Both the position numbers and the translations under genes were made by a program. This document shows, piece by piece, positions 1 to 11,967 of a stretch of DNA of 64,000 nt. Below the pieces are notes generated by a model, which was given only the letters and a program-made list of their open reading frames with translations, did no database searches and was not told the origin of the DNA. The stretch comes from Pilatotrama ljubarskyi. Lineage: Eukaryota; Basidiomycota; Agaricomycetes; Polyporales; Polyporaceae. Within the stretch, counting starts at the first letter, position 1. Each line of letters opens with the position of its first letter. The DNA lies in contig MU277688.1 of assembly GCA_022385805.1 (NCBI GenBank), positions 133,192 to 197,191 on the forward strand, given 5' to 3'.

Positions 1-240
1 TCAAGTCCACAGAATACCTCATGACGGGGAATTTTGGTGCATGGCGGGGAATTATGGGGTTTATGAAGGTCGGGTAATGACGGTGATTTACGTCGAAGGA
101 GAGGGCATCAGACGGAACGCGCGGGTACGAGGGGGAATGATGAGGAACGACGGGGCACATGCAGGATTCGCGCGCTTCGACGGGTTATGGCGGTGAAGCG
201 CGGGGAACGACGGGGCATGAGCAAAGTCAATAATTTAGTC
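1..240. repeat. Degenerate minisatellite-like stretch
   Basis: Short related units recur here: variants of gaacgacggggc and atggcggggaatt appear at about 23-60, 145-165 and 200-222, with further GACGG/GCGGGG words between them. The units are irregular in length and imperfect. No coding sense is evident, and the stretch ends just before the first gene, so it may lie in that gene's upstream region. Confidence 0.4.
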
Positions 241-275
241 CAATAACCACCGCGATAGTCTCTCCAAATCCTCGG

Positions 276-1602
276 ATGGCGAGCAAATTCAGAAAGCGGA
301 AACATCGCGGACATGAAGAGTCGGAGGCATCCGCTGCCAGACAGTCTCCCCGACCAGACCCGTCGCTCTATATCCAAGCGCACGAAGCCGACCTGGTGCG
401 AGGCCCGCAAGCAGCGGCTGCAGCTCGTTCGCTGGAGGTGATACGTCGCGGGCAAGATGGAAAGGTTCTGCTCGAAGTCGGAGACGGCCTCATCAGATGG
501 AACGGCGGTGGAGGCGACCTTCAAGGCCTAAGTTCGTTTGAAGAGGATCGCTTTCAACTAGGACAGGTTCCCAAATCGGACGGACGCGCTGAGGACGCGG
601 AGGCCATATGGGTGGACAGGTATGCTTCGAGATTCGCGAGCTGTGTGTTACCTGTGCTGCTGTTGGAGAGACGAGATGTTTGGAGGGAAGGAAAGCGGGT
701 AGCATGACTGAAGAATGGATCGTATGGCATCTCTTTCTTACTTTGTTCTCTTCTACTGCGCTCTCTCTGACTCGTTTTCCCTAGATACGATGCTCGTTTG
801 TTGCTGGATGCACTTCCAAGGTTACTACCCTGGTCCACTGCCGAAGAAGCCGACTCTCCCGGGGGATGGTCAGATCTCCCGTCCGATGCAGAAGACACGT
901 TCTTTTTCTCTCCCGAAGAAGTGGAGGACTACCGACGCGAAAAGCGGCGACGCGTCATCGACGGCGACCGCGAAGCCCGCCTCCGCGCTCTTCGCTCCGA
1001 AGGGGATGAAGACGAGGACGAGCCAGTCGACCCGCGTGATGAATGGGGTGGCAGCGACGAGGAGGTGCGCACTCTCATCAACCTGTTCTTCATGCACACC
1101 AGGAGCTCAAAGTGCGCATCAGCCGGACGACGTTCAGCTAGAGCTGATGCGCCGCACCGCCTCGCACGTCCTCGCCTCTCCCAACCCTGCTCAACTCGAG
1201 ATGCGCATCCTCGCGAACCACGGCGCGGACCCACGTTTCGCCTTCCTGCGCGGGCGGTGGTCGCGCTCATGGCGCTTGACGAAGGGAAAGTTGAGGCTCG
1301 AACTGGAGAAGACCCGCGCTGCCAAGGAGAAGGAGGCGGCTGGCTCTGGCGGCGCTGGTATCGGCGGTTTGGTCGGGTATGGGGACAGCGACGAGGAGGA
1401 CGAAGAAGGTAGCGGTCACGAAGGTGAAAACGATGCGAAGCCACCTGCGGAGCAGGTCACGGCCCAGCCTGTGGAAGGCGGGACGGGTAGCATTGCGCCG
1501 GACGACGCACTCAAGGCCGCTCGACGGGTGAGGGCACGAGAGTGGGCCGAGAAGAGGCGAGCCGCGAAGGAAGCTACTGCTGCACGAGAGGTTGGGTCTT
1601 GA
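276..1602 (+). CDS. SURP-like acidic nuclear protein (probable RNA-processing factor)
   Basis: Three exons (276-619, 785-1064, 1123-1602) join in frame to 367 residues. The N-terminus is basic (KFRKRKHRGH), suggesting nuclear entry. The middle is acidic (WSDLPSDAEDTFFFSPEE, then DEDEDEP). Exon 3 opens with a helical module containing LMRRTASHVL and MRILANHGADPRFAFLRG, which resembles the SURP (SWAP) fold of splicing factors, where a TA-x-V helix precedes an N-x-x-x-P/A-x-F-x-F-L segment. The tail has a DSDEEDEE stretch and an Ala/Arg/Glu-rich helix (EWAEKRRAAKEA). The splicing role is inferred from the SURP resemblance. A truncated copy lies at 8437-8850. The first-exon frame between about 440 and 600 is Gly/Arg-rich and poorly constrained, so a further intron there is possible. 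Confidence 0.6.
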
Positions 1603-3041
1603 GATCAGTGAGCGACATGCCCGTACGCCGGTGCGAAGTGTCTCCATCATCAATCGTTCACTCGTCCACCTCGCAGGGTCATGTATCTCTCGAAGATTTC
1701 GAGGCACGATGTCTAGTCTGTATCCCGAGCTTTTGCGCTCCAAATGTGTCGGTGATATTGGAAAGCCTGTGAGAGGCCAGACGTCGACATCGGCCCGGAT
1801 TGTGTGGAACTCGGGGCTGAGAGCTGCGGCAACTCGTTTGCAAATGATGGGCAACTCAACGATGATGCCTCAGCCCGGAACCGTGCTTTCCGAACACGTT
1901 TCGGGGGCCTCTAGCTTCGCCTTCGATGTGGACCTGACAACGCCCTGCACGACCTCTCGCGACCCCTGCACCCGGTGAGCCACTCTCCTCGGAACCAGGA
2001 CCCGACACTCAGACTTATACAGCCGAGACAGAAGACGATTGAGATGCTGCCATGGTTTCTAACATATCAGTGAACCTCGTCTGCATCTGCGAACACGTCT
2101 ACGAAGCATCGACGCTCTGACACCTGACTCATCTACCTGCGCCAGTTGCAGTAATTCGCAGACGTCCTCCCTTCCGGCGTACCGCTCAACCGGTGTCAGT
2201 CACGGTCGATTGCAGCGTCCGCCTCGAGCTGGGCCGGTCCGACGCCTTGCAGCTCACGACCGATCAAGTGCTCCGTGCTTCGCACTCCCGCAATAGCGGC
2301 TCGGCTGGCGAGAGCGGCTGACAGCAGTGCGCAGAACGATAGACCGCAGCCCAAAGTCCGCACTCAGGCCATTATAGACTATGCGAGGCTAACATAGCAG
2401 CCCCAACGTTAACCACACCACTTCCCTCCCTCAAAGACTCCTCAGAGGCAGGGACTGATGGTGCGACGCGTCCAACCGAAGGGTTCGTACGCCATTCTGG
2501 GCAATAGTCTCCGTCGGATAGTGGGGTGGCCTGAGCGCACATTTATCGCTGGTCGTCTGTCCTTTTCGCACCCTGCCGGAACAGTGCGTGAACGGTGGGT
2601 GGGCCTGATGTCGACCGCCCTGAGCGACGCTGTATAGGCACTTTCGCGGACCGGCGGAGCTCCTCTTCGCTGGTGAATGCGCGAGGCTGAATGAGGCCGT
2701 CCTGCGTGCCGCCCTCACAGTCGACCAGACGAGGCAACAGCTCCATGCGGTTGTGAAGAATGGCATGTGCGACGTGGGCAGTGAGCATAGGTGCCGTCTA
2801 ACTACAGCCCGCCGCTCGGCTGAAAAGCAGGTCCCGGCCTCTCCCAGATGCGTCCCGATGACCTTCAATATGCTCCATAACCATATTGTACGGCAGGTGC
2901 CTCCGACACAATGATGGCGCCTCCTATTCACTTCAAGAACTCTCACTTCCGAGTGACGATGCTTGATTCGAGCCCAGGCAAAGATACGACTTTATACAGA
3001 CTTGATAATTCGATATACAGGAGCCGGATACTACATGACCA
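1603..3041. other. Intergenic, no gene recognised
   Basis: Open frames exist on both strands (for example minus 2431-2946), but none shows a recognisable domain or a convincing splice structure. The only noted structure is at 2356-2380: a GTCCGCACT-CAGG word followed by ATTATA, similar to one at 11199-11222. Confidence 0.5.
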
Positions 3042-3829
3042 TCACGGCGGCACGAGAAACTCGGGAGGCAGTGTGTAGAGAGATCGCTCTGAGTGCCACT
3101 GAGGTGCCAGCCGTACGAAGTCCGAAGCTGCCTTTTGCTTGGACTTATGAAGCGAAACGTACATGGTCTGGAACCAGTTCTGTGAGGTGGTGAGCTATGG
3201 AAGGCTATCATATACAACCAGATACTTACGAGCCCAAAGACGGCGTGATCATCTTTATGCGCATCTTGAAGGAAGATCAGCCCCTCTTCCTCCTGTTCTT
3301 TGCCTCTCGGGTTGATGGCGGATAAGAATGGCCTGCTAGGTGCATGGACCGTCACCGGCTTTCCATCGCAACCGCGGAATTCATAGAGTATGGTGACGGC
3401 GCGGGCTTGGAACTCCTTCGAGATCTTGAGGGGAGGATGGCCAGGCTCCAAACCGATCCCGCTCCTGTTAAGAGGCAGATCGCCCACGACATGATGACGA
3501 ATTGGGGTCAAAATGCGGCGAGGAAGCCTGGAGACGCTAGCACCTGGGGCCAACATTGAACGGTTTGGACAAAAAGAGAATCGTACAACAGGCCTACCTG
3601 TATCTAAAATTACAGGGAGACCTGCACCGTCATACATGGCACTGATTTCGAGCTTGCAGATGAGGGGTAAGCCATCCACAATTTCGGGTATCGGGGGACC
3701 GAGAAAAGAGAGGCTTTGTAAGGTCACTGCCCAGCAGGCGTGATAGGGGACGGTCGACGTGAGCGCTATGGACGCCGAGAAGTTTGGGAACTCTTCGCAT
3801 GGCCACTCATTGAATGCACCGAATGACAC
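3042..3829 (-). CDS. Uncharacterised protein, multi-exon, 5' end uncertain
   Basis: Three coding blocks join cleanly on minus. The first runs from about 3829 and carries FGAFNEWPCEEFPNFSAS and GLPLICKLEISAMYDGAGLP. A GT-AG intron beginning at GTAGGCCTG near 3600 leads to a block with HHVVGDLPLNRSGI and EFRGCDGKPVTVHAPSRPF. A last intron (GTAAGTATC...CTCACAG) leads to a short exon whose product ends PPEFLVPP at the stop, 3042-3044. The two introns and the long shared frame support a real gene. I do not recognise the family; no signal peptide, TM segment or catalytic motif is evident. One or more 5' exons probably lie between 3830 and 4000. Confidence 0.45.
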
Positions 3830-4260
3830 GCCTCTGAAACTATGTCTGAGTTTTTTCAGGATGCGTGAGCATATGTGGAGACTTACGCGTGACTTAGTAT
3901 CGACCCTTGATTCGGATCTGAGTCGGAATCGAGTTCAGCCCCATGCAGTGGCCGGATGGCGAGCCACAGAGCAAAGGAGTCTTTGCGCTGCAATGTAAGA
4001 TGGGTCAGCCTAGACTACTTGACACTTCGCCGCGCGTGGCAGAAGTAACGAACCATTGCGTGAGTTCGTTGTAGAATTCGCTGCAGCGAATTCAGGAAGG
4101 TAGGCTGAAGTTGAGATTAGATAGGCTGCTCTATAACAGATATGAGGTTTGACGAGCGGCATACTTGGTCCTGACCCCTGAGTTTCTTGCGATATGCATC
4201 TTCGACGCTATGAAGCAGATATAGTCGTATGCAGCAAGTACCCAAAGCACTTCCACGAGC

Positions 4261-6211
4261 TCACCTAAGCCGGCCGAGCGCTAACATTCCGTCAGCTGGA
4301 TCCTTGATGAGCGACTCAGTGAGTGCGAGCGCTACTCCGAAACGATGTCTGAGAGTGAGACGTCCTGCTGAGCGCTGCGCCCACTGCCAGGTGCCGATAT
4401 CTGCCGTCACATCCGAGGAGCCTGGAGGAAGGAATAAATCTGCAACGAAACACCAGTAAGTGATCATATGACTTGCGAAGTGAGAAGAGAAACCACAACA
4501 CACAAGCCGCAGTGCCATCCTTGTACTCCACGGTCCCCGAAACGAGGCCAGCCTCCACCAGCTCTTTCACAGAGCGCTGAAGACTTGGCAACTTGAACAC
4601 ACTCCGGTTCTGAAGATGCTCAACGCGGGTATCGTCCTTCCAGGCAACATAGCTAATCTCTCCCTCTTCGTGAGTAACGAGCTTCTGGCTCTCGTCGCCA
4701 ATCACCCATCTAAGTGTTGCGGAACCATGTGAATAGCGTAAGCAGAACAGCAGATTATTGGGCGTTGACTCACGATGTATTCGAGGCTGAAGAAGTCGCA
4801 ACCATTCCGTGAGTGTAGGCTGTGGCGAACCTGAACGTCCGGCGTGATTGCCAACCGCTTACCGGTGTCGATCAAGAGCGCGAAAACCTCTTCGGCCACT
4901 CGCCCAGAGGCAGTCGGGTAAATCATCTGTTTTGATGGCTTTGCTACTACGAAGGAAGACAACCAAACGATGGTGCAGACCTACCAGCTCAGTTGTGTAC
5001 CCTTGGGCTTGAGCAAATCGTTAGACCCGCATACATCAGCTCGGTAAACAGTATTCACATTGTATATCGACAGGAGGTAGGTCCGCGTTGAGTAACGTCT
5101 TTGCATGACCCCTTGGGAGGCGATAAGACGAAGGGCCGCCAAGGATGGTGGAGGAGGCTCTGTAGCGACCAAACACCGCCACTTTGCCCTTGGCCCCACT
5201 TTCGCCTTCGGAAGACACCTCGTCCTTTGATCAGGAACATCATGTAATAGTTATCACCATATTACACGCCATTTCATAACATTAACCGTGCGCACCTCGC
5301 CTACAACAGTATCCGAAGGCCAGTCGGATTCGGGTTCGGATTGCGAGCCTTCTGAGTCGGGAGGTGATGCGGCTTCTGTGGAGGCATCCTCGTCCGGATT
5401 GAACGATGGATCGATACTTGAGCCCTCCTGGTCATCTTTGGACTGTGGAGCTGCATCGCGCTTGATCTTTCCGCGCATCACATCCCACTCATACTATGAT
5501 GCATGATATCAGCTACCGGAACGGTGAAGTATAGAGACCAAGTATGTGAACGACTGACCCGTTCCATGGCTGAGCCTGGGACGATGGGGGGAATGAGTGT
5601 GAAAACGATCGACAGGCCTTGCCTTCGCTCTTCGTTACTATGATCAGACGGTATGCTCATGACGGTTTCGCGCCCTCCAGGAGTGATAGAGATCGCAGCA
5701 GAAAGTGGGTTGATCAGGCTTATTGCGCTAGGCCGGGGGGAAGCCCCCGTATATATAGGGGGGCCTCGGACCGTGCTTCTCTGCCTCATGTGTTTCGCAT
5801 GATTATCGTGCACAGTCCGGAACGGCAGCCGACGTCGCTCACGAGTCCCAAGGTCCAGGTCATCGCGATGCTTATCACGATGCTTTCATGCGAAGGAGCC
5901 GTTTCGTGTGAATCGAGACGGAGAAATGACATTACTATTGTTTGATCGATGAGTGTTCCTAGAATTGCGACATGGGGACCAAGGACCGTCCCCACAAAAG
6001 CCGTCCCGTCAAAGGGCGTGGCGGCAGCAATTACAGTTTTACAGTACTCTGAAACCAGCGATACTTGGCTGTACGCTCGAGAGCAAGAAGGTCGAGGACT
6101 AGACTTGCCATTTGAGGCTTGTCGAGTGACTGTGAGACTCTGCAGCACAGCACCAGGGCTGCGCGGCCGAGCGGTAGATGCCGATGTGGCACCAGGGTGG
6201 CAGAAATCCAC
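4261..6211 (-). CDS. Uncharacterised multi-exon gene or genes
   Basis: Several minus-strand coding blocks follow one another with plausible GT-AG junctions. Blocks seen, 5' to 3': one with GPHVAILGTLIDQTIVMSFL (about 6040-5800), likely membrane-associated; one with MSIPSDHSNEERRQGL (about 5700-5560); an acidic Ser/Glu-rich block (DPSFNPDEDASTEAAS, about 5490-5300); KGKVAVFGRYRASS (about 5210-5040); IYPTASGRVAEEVFALLIDT (about 4960-4770); and VIGDESQKLVTHEEGE through KELVEAGLVSGTVEYKDG (about 4710-4500). The product looks like a hypothetical fungal protein with an N-terminal membrane segment, but it may be two genes. No family is recognised and the limits are approximate. Confidence 0.35.
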
Positions 6212-6336
6212 GGCGAGGTCGACGCGGTCTCAGTCAGCATCTTGGACCTCTGTCTGACCGATATATACTTGGCGATGGCTCGTGAAGCACCGTGCGTACA
6301 TTGTGGTACTCTTGACCGCTAACACCAACTCACGAC

Positions 6337-8083
6337 ATGACCAGTCTCATGATGCTCAATGAAGACTGCCTCGAGCAAATATTCAAACTCCTTCGTCCCG
6401 ACAGAGGATTGCGACCATTGTCCCTTACTTCCAAATGGATGCGCTCAAGATGCATAGGAGTACTGTTTGAGCGGTCATTTGCTTACGCCCACCTGATCAA
6501 CAAGCCAAACCGTTTGCCTCCGCCATCCATATGGCCATACATCAGGTTCGTATATCGCTGCTTAGTCAGGGTCAGCGCTGCCGTTTCGTGGCCACGGGAT
6601 ACTCAGATGAAAGCTGCTCTTCCGTGGATCGAATCGGCTTCTCCATTGCTACCCTGAGCGCCTGCTCGCTCGCCAACATTGCAAAGTTATTGCTCAATTC
6701 TGATTCTTATCACCCAGGTCTCTCACTTTGCGAGGGTTCTTCGACAACCCTGCAATCTCAGGCCTGCAGTATCCTATCATTCCTGTCGGAAGCCGCGATG
6801 AAGATGTCCTTTCCAACGCCCTCAAGGCCATGCCACAGTTGTCTAGGATCTTGCTGAATGACACCCAAGGTTACGGACTTCCATGGCCCATCCTAGCTGT
6901 GATGCTCTCCATGCCGCAAGTACGCGAATTTGATCTGCGGGGCCGACTATTTCATAGCCGGGACCGACCACCCCCAAGTTCCTCTTTACACGCCGCTCCT
7001 CTCGTCTCCTTCCGCTATACGCCGTATGACCTTCGTCCAAGTCCGCGAACCTGTAGCTCTGAGAGGCGAGTGCTCGCAATTGTGCTCGAGAAGCTCTGCA
7101 GCTCACTGGAAAGCCTCGCCATGCCGAGCGAGTCGGCGCCGTTCCGGCTATTGAACCGTTGGGATTGGCCTCGACTTCGCGAACTGTCCATCGAGGGTCA
7201 CGCATCGCGGGTCTTGAAGTCCCAGGCTCCCTTGATCTCTGTGTTATCGACCATGCGTCATCTTCGTGTCCTCACACTCAAGCTCGCCTATTCACTGCAG
7301 CAAGACTTCCGTGCGATCTGGCCTCAAAACGAGGATCGGGTAGCACTTCCGTGGCCTGATCTCGAGTCCCTCACAATCTCTTGGGCGTACCCAGACGACC
7401 GCATATTTGATCATCTCCCTCCATCACTGCGCCACCTGTCTTTGCGAAGCTGGCCTCGCTTACACAGTTGCTATGCTCGTCGTCTTGAAAGCCATCGCAA
7501 CGGGGTATCTTGGAAGGGGCGTAACCTCAAGTCGTCAGACGTTCTGTGCGTCCTTAAGAAATGCCAAACACCCACTGTGGATCGGCTGGAGGTCGAATAC
7601 AAGGTGGATGCGCATGACCTGGAGCTACTACGGTTCATACCGGTTGGCTTTCCAAACCTACGAGTATTGCAGATTCACCGCAATCGTGTACTTCGTGACT
7701 TCTCACCTATTCCTGTGGTACGTCTATCGCGTTCTACGCCTGCCAGTCCATCTGAGCAGCATGGTGTTCAGGAAGAGATGACGGACGTGGTATCCTCGTT
7801 GCCCCGCCTCCGCGTCCTGCGTCTGTATCTGGATCTCCGGCATCTGGTGCAGAACGCTCTGGGTGGCCAGCCCTACGCACCGCCGCATGAGTACGAGCCC
7901 GTGATCGACGCGACTGTTGCTGCCGTGACGCGCAAAGCGAGTCCATCGCTGAAGTACCTGTGCTTACTCGTATCTTTCGGGCCGTCCGCCAGATGGGCTG
8001 TACTTAGACTCGAGCGTGATGCCGACGGCCACACTCAGGCTTTCGAGGACGAGACGCTCGACGCGGTCGAAGGTTACGAGTGA
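6337..8083 (+). CDS. F-box / leucine-rich-repeat-like protein
   Basis: Two exons (6337-6545 and 6718-8083) join with an AG-to-G split codon to give 524 residues. The N-terminus (LNEDCLEQIFKLLRPDRG, then LRPLSLTSKWMRSRC) fits an F-box: hydrophobic Leu/Ile spacing followed by a conserved Ser-x-x-Trp-like core. The rest is a run of imperfect leucine-rich strands such as LRELSIEGHA, LRVLTLKLAY, LESLTISWAY and LRVLRLYLDL. F-box proteins bind Skp1 and present substrates to SCF ubiquitin ligases; here the substrate is unknown. Large F-box families are typical of Agaricomycetes. The 172 nt intron is long for this region, and an extra small exon in it cannot be excluded. Confidence 0.7.
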
Positions 8084-8436
8084 GTTTGTCGCCTAATCCA
8101 GTTCTCGTGGTCGTGCTCACAGTCCGTCGCCTTCCAGCAACAACACTGATGATTGAAAGCGAGCCACGGAGAGGAAGGCATGTATACTCGGAGCATCGAT
8201 GTGCTTTCACCTGCAATCGATACCTCATCTCATTCTTGGAAGTAGTCAATGAAGACGCGTTCATGGGGCGAAGTCTCTCGTCGATTCCTTCGTTTGTGAA
8301 GTCATCTGCGGGAATAGGAACACGCCACCTGCACTCTTGATTTCAAAGCGTCTCTTCTCTAACACGACTGTCTGAGGCGTAGGCTCGATCGTCTCATCGA
8401 ACAGGCTCGCAGAACGGTTGCACGGACTCCTGAGCA

Positions 8437-8850
8437 CGTCCTTTCTCTCCCAAGAAGTGGAGGACTACCGACGCGACTCACAGCGACCGCGAAGTCACGC
8501 TCGGCTCCCCGCCCTCCGCGCCGCAGAGGATGAAAACTCGGACGAGCCGGCCGACCCCCCACTGGCACGACGAATGGGTCGGAAAGAGGTGCGCTCTTCA
8601 TCCGCTCACACTGCATGCGCGTTCGGGGCTGGCGCTGAGAGTCTGCCCGCAACAGTCGGACGATGTGCACCTCGCACAGCCATTGAGACCGTTCGACAGA
8701 TGGAATGGGCCGAGGAGAGGCGAGCCGCAAAGGAATCCGCTGCTGCGAGCTGCATGCAGGAGTGAGCGATGTGGTCCTCCCGCCAGTACTTGCGACAGCG
8801 CCCTCATGGATCGTTCACTCGTCCGTCCCGCCGCAGGGTGATGTACTTCT
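8437..8850 (+). pseudogene. Broken partial copy of the SURP-like gene and its 3' flank
   Basis: From 8441 the DNA nearly matches the gene at 276-1602: both contain the run coding for EVEDYRR, followed by R-P-R/arginine-rich text and DEPADP. The middle is collapsed. The SURP-like exon is almost wholly missing, and the copy jumps to the C-terminal EWAEERRAAKE segment (compare EWAEKRRAAKE in the parent). Similarity continues past the stop: a GTGAGCGA word, then ATCGTTCACTCGTC and a GCAGGGT-ATGTA word occur in both 3' flanks (parent about 1611-1700, copy about 8764-8850). Frame changes and the deletion argue that it is non-functional. Confidence 0.7.
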
Positions 8851-9424
8851 CGCGGATCCTGGATGATGCATCTGTATCATGCCCGAGCTTCATGTCGGTA
8901 ATGTCGGCGAACCAGGTTATGTCAGGGGTCCTCGGTGAACATCGCAAGAGTACCGACGTCCACGGAGGATTATGGGGGAGGGGATCATTGGACGTGGGTG
9001 CGAGGAAAGAGAACCCGGCTTCTCTCGACGGTAGAAAGGCAGCGCGGAGCATCACGATGGTCATCAGATTTCTCCGTCTCAGGACCCAGTAAGTGGTCAG
9101 AATTGTGTGCCTTATGAGCGCTTCGATTGGCCGTGTCGGTGAAAGCAGATGCAAGCAGGGAATGCGAAGGACAGGAAGCAAGCAAGCATGTACGAATTCG
9201 TGAGAGTCTCCATGTCGTCGGTATCGTCACAGAGATTATGCTATCAGGGTATTCTAGCCAGAAACAAAAAAAAAGTGCAGAGCAGTCGGCGGGACACCGT
9301 AGACCAGTGAACGGAGAGCAGCGATCGATACGCGGGGCCGGAGGTTTGTGCCGCGTTTTGTAGGCATAGAGAGAGCCCCAAGGTACAAGATACTACAGTA
9401 CAATGCTGAGGTCGTCAAGGGTCG
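8851..9424. other. Intergenic, no gene recognised
   Basis: Only short overlapping open frames without domain signals are present. An A-run at about 9267-9275 is the sole compositional feature. Confidence 0.5.
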
Positions 9425-10644
9425 TTACACCTTGTCGCTGGACAGGTCGCGCTGGGATGTGCTGATGTGGCTGATCGTCGGCAGGTTGAGCGTCGTCCCG
9501 TCCCCGCTCGCATATCCAGAGGTGAGCACATCGGTGAAGTCGCTGACGGGCGCGGACGTGAAGACCATCGCGGTACGTGTCCGCGTCGCGGCCTCCCGCG
9601 ACCACGCTCGTCCCATGAGCACGCGCAGGACGATCATCTGCGGGGATACGCACTAGAAAACGACGGCCTGAGCTAAATCACAGGAACAAGAAGAAAGGGG
9701 CGGGAAGACGCCTACCGTGAACATGACGTATATCGACAAGAAGAGGATCGAGGTCGGGCTGTTCAGACCGAGGGACACGACGTACGCGATCCCGAACAGC
9801 GTGTACGGCAGCGCGGACTCGATGATGAGCGCGGCCGCACCCGTGTACATCCGCACCGACTCGGACCCGAGCGCGCCGCGCATCTGGCGCGTGAGGAAGA
9901 GGATGCGCACGCAGATGAGAGTCGACGCGGTCACGTTCAGGGCGATGACGACGGTCGAGTACGCGAGCGCGATCTGCTCTGCCTCGCCGACGAAGAAGTC
10001 CGCGTTCGGCTTGCCGGAGACGTAGCAGGTGAGGATACCGAGCGCGGCGGTCGCGAGGTAGAGGACGCCCGGGAGAAGGATGACGCGCAGATCGCCCCAT
10101 ACGACGAAACAGCGGTACAGCTGCAGGCGTATGTCTGAGAATCAGCGGGTGCGCGTCTGCGATCATGGGGGAAAAGACGAACCAGCAGGCCGTCGCTCAT
10201 CAGGTTGAGAACGATGGACGCGGCGCTGCCTAGCGTTTGATACCAAACTGCAGCGTTGTCGGCCAGGTACTGAGCGGAGCCGCCCGGATAGTCCACGTTG
10301 ACGATCCACATCTCCTCGCCGAACACGGCCTGCACGGCGACGTAAATCGTGATCATGAGCAGCAACACAGTGCTGAAGCACAGGAAGAAGCGGTTGCCCG
10401 CCCGGGTCTTGTCCTTGCCAGAGAGGATGATGCTGACGCTCGCGAAGTACAGCACGAGCTCGATGCCTGGGCGATCGGTCAGTGGGTAATGTGGCGGTTC
10501 CATCATGGATTGACTCGCGCGCTGGCGATGCCAGCGCGTCCACATCGAATGAAACAGGGAGGGGATCTACTCACCATAAAGGATCGCGTTGAAGTTGTTT
10601 CCGACATAGTAGCAGTTCTGGAAGATGGCGTTGGCATCGGCCAT
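9425..10644 (-). CDS. Seven-TM membrane protein, basidiomycete paralogous family (copy 1)
   Basis: Four exons (10575-10644, 10183-10466, 9716-10120, 9425-9652) sum exactly to 328 residues. The product starts MADANAIFQNCYYVGNNFN and has about seven hydrophobic segments, including ELVLYFASVSII, LLLMITIYVAVQAVF, AASIVLNLMSDGLL and LGILTCYVSG. Landmarks shared with the copies at 30771-31997 and 34134-35400 are FGEEMWIV followed by PGGS, DNAAVWYQTLG, FVVW, and VMFT-C-x-SPQMIVLRV just before a polar cytoplasmic tail. Exon junctions also match, notably the intron after VMFT. Proteins of this kind are common in Agaricomycetes and look receptor-like, but no ligand or function is established, and this is not the Ste3 pheromone-receptor family as far as I can see. 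Confidence 0.75.
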
Positions 10645-11967
10645 GAAGAGCGTCACAGGCGGATTGATTTGCAAGTGTGGCAGTAGCCAAGGCCGTTTCG
10701 CGGCAGCGAGATTGTCTGCGTCAGTCGCGGGGTCAGTGGCGCGGGCTGCATGGCGGGGTAGGTCATCTTATCTAGTGACGGACACAGCCAGGGGACAGTT
10801 CAGCTTACGGCGATCCAGCTTCCACGGGAGACATCCGTCATGGTCGGCGCTGCACGGCTGCACTCGACATCGCTGGGAAACTGCCCCGGGCTTCCCACAC
10901 GCATGCATTCCGACTGGTCTCGCCCTTCCCGCTGGCTTGCTGGTGAGCACAGCTGCTTCTCCGGGCCCCAGAAGCCCGTGGACGAAGTGCTTCCTGCCAT
11001 CGCCGGCGGCGTGGCTAAATGAAAGTATCGTCTCGAGCTGCGATCATCTCTGTGCATCACTGCCATGGCGCACAACCTCTCTCGCATAGAACGCACTCTG
11101 CTTTCGAGACAAGTCGTGAAGCTGGAACCAAGACATCATCGCAGTGCATGAGAGATCGATAACAACCGCACATCCGCACAACCGCACGGCCATCCGATGA
11201 GTCCGCACTGAGGTTATTATAAACAGCATGCGCCCGAGTGCTTCTCGTCCGGTCAATGGAAGCTTGAACCACAACGAGGCCGACTGTTTTCTCGTCGGTC
11301 GATCATCCTACTCAGGACTCTGGATGCCTCAGCTAGTACCGTCAATCTCGAAGAATGCGAGGCGGGGAAGGTCTGAAAGCCGCGTTCGATTTTATGTTCA
11401 GAATGACCGGTGAAACCGACTCACCGGGATATCCGTCGCCAAACCTGCAGAGCAAAGTTGGCTACAGTGAAGGCTGGCTTGATACGTCTAGAGATAGGTC
11501 ATCCAAACTTATTGACGTCACGGAGAGGTGGGGTGTCTGGATGGACTCGGAGAGAACATGGTGGTTCGGATGCAAGACCAACTTGTGATCGAAGCTCGCA
11601 CCAACATGTGTGTGGTATACCGCCGCGTCGATTACATCCATCGAGTTGATCAGCAATAAGTATTCAACTAAGCAAGCACTGGCCGATTCTACACGAGTGG
11701 CGCCGCTGCTCCAAGCATTTCTGTAGCACTTACAGTACTTGACAGCCTTGGTGTGTTGCTTATCCCCTTACAGGCGGAATCTCTGACCCAACATGGGCGT
11801 ACCGACAAGATATATACAGTTAAGATGGTACAGGAGAATCCAGCTACCGCCACCAGGAAGCTCCGAATGCGAGCTTTGCAAAGTACATCGACTACTTATA
11901 CAATATATACCGTGCGGCCCTACCGCGAAGGTGCTCGTACACACCGTTACAGAGGGGATTCGAGAAA
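10645..11967. other. Intergenic, no gene recognised
   Basis: No supported coding structure is seen. The sequence at 11199-11222 (GTCCGCACT-GAGG followed by ATTATAAA) looks like a core-promoter-type element and resembles 2356-2380, but no gene start follows it closely. Confidence 0.5.

Noticed and set aside
3560..3620. DTGAS-like string suggesting a retropepsin
   Set aside because: It arises only across a splice junction in the gene at 3042-3829, and no flanking protease fold, reverse transcriptase or long repeats are seen.
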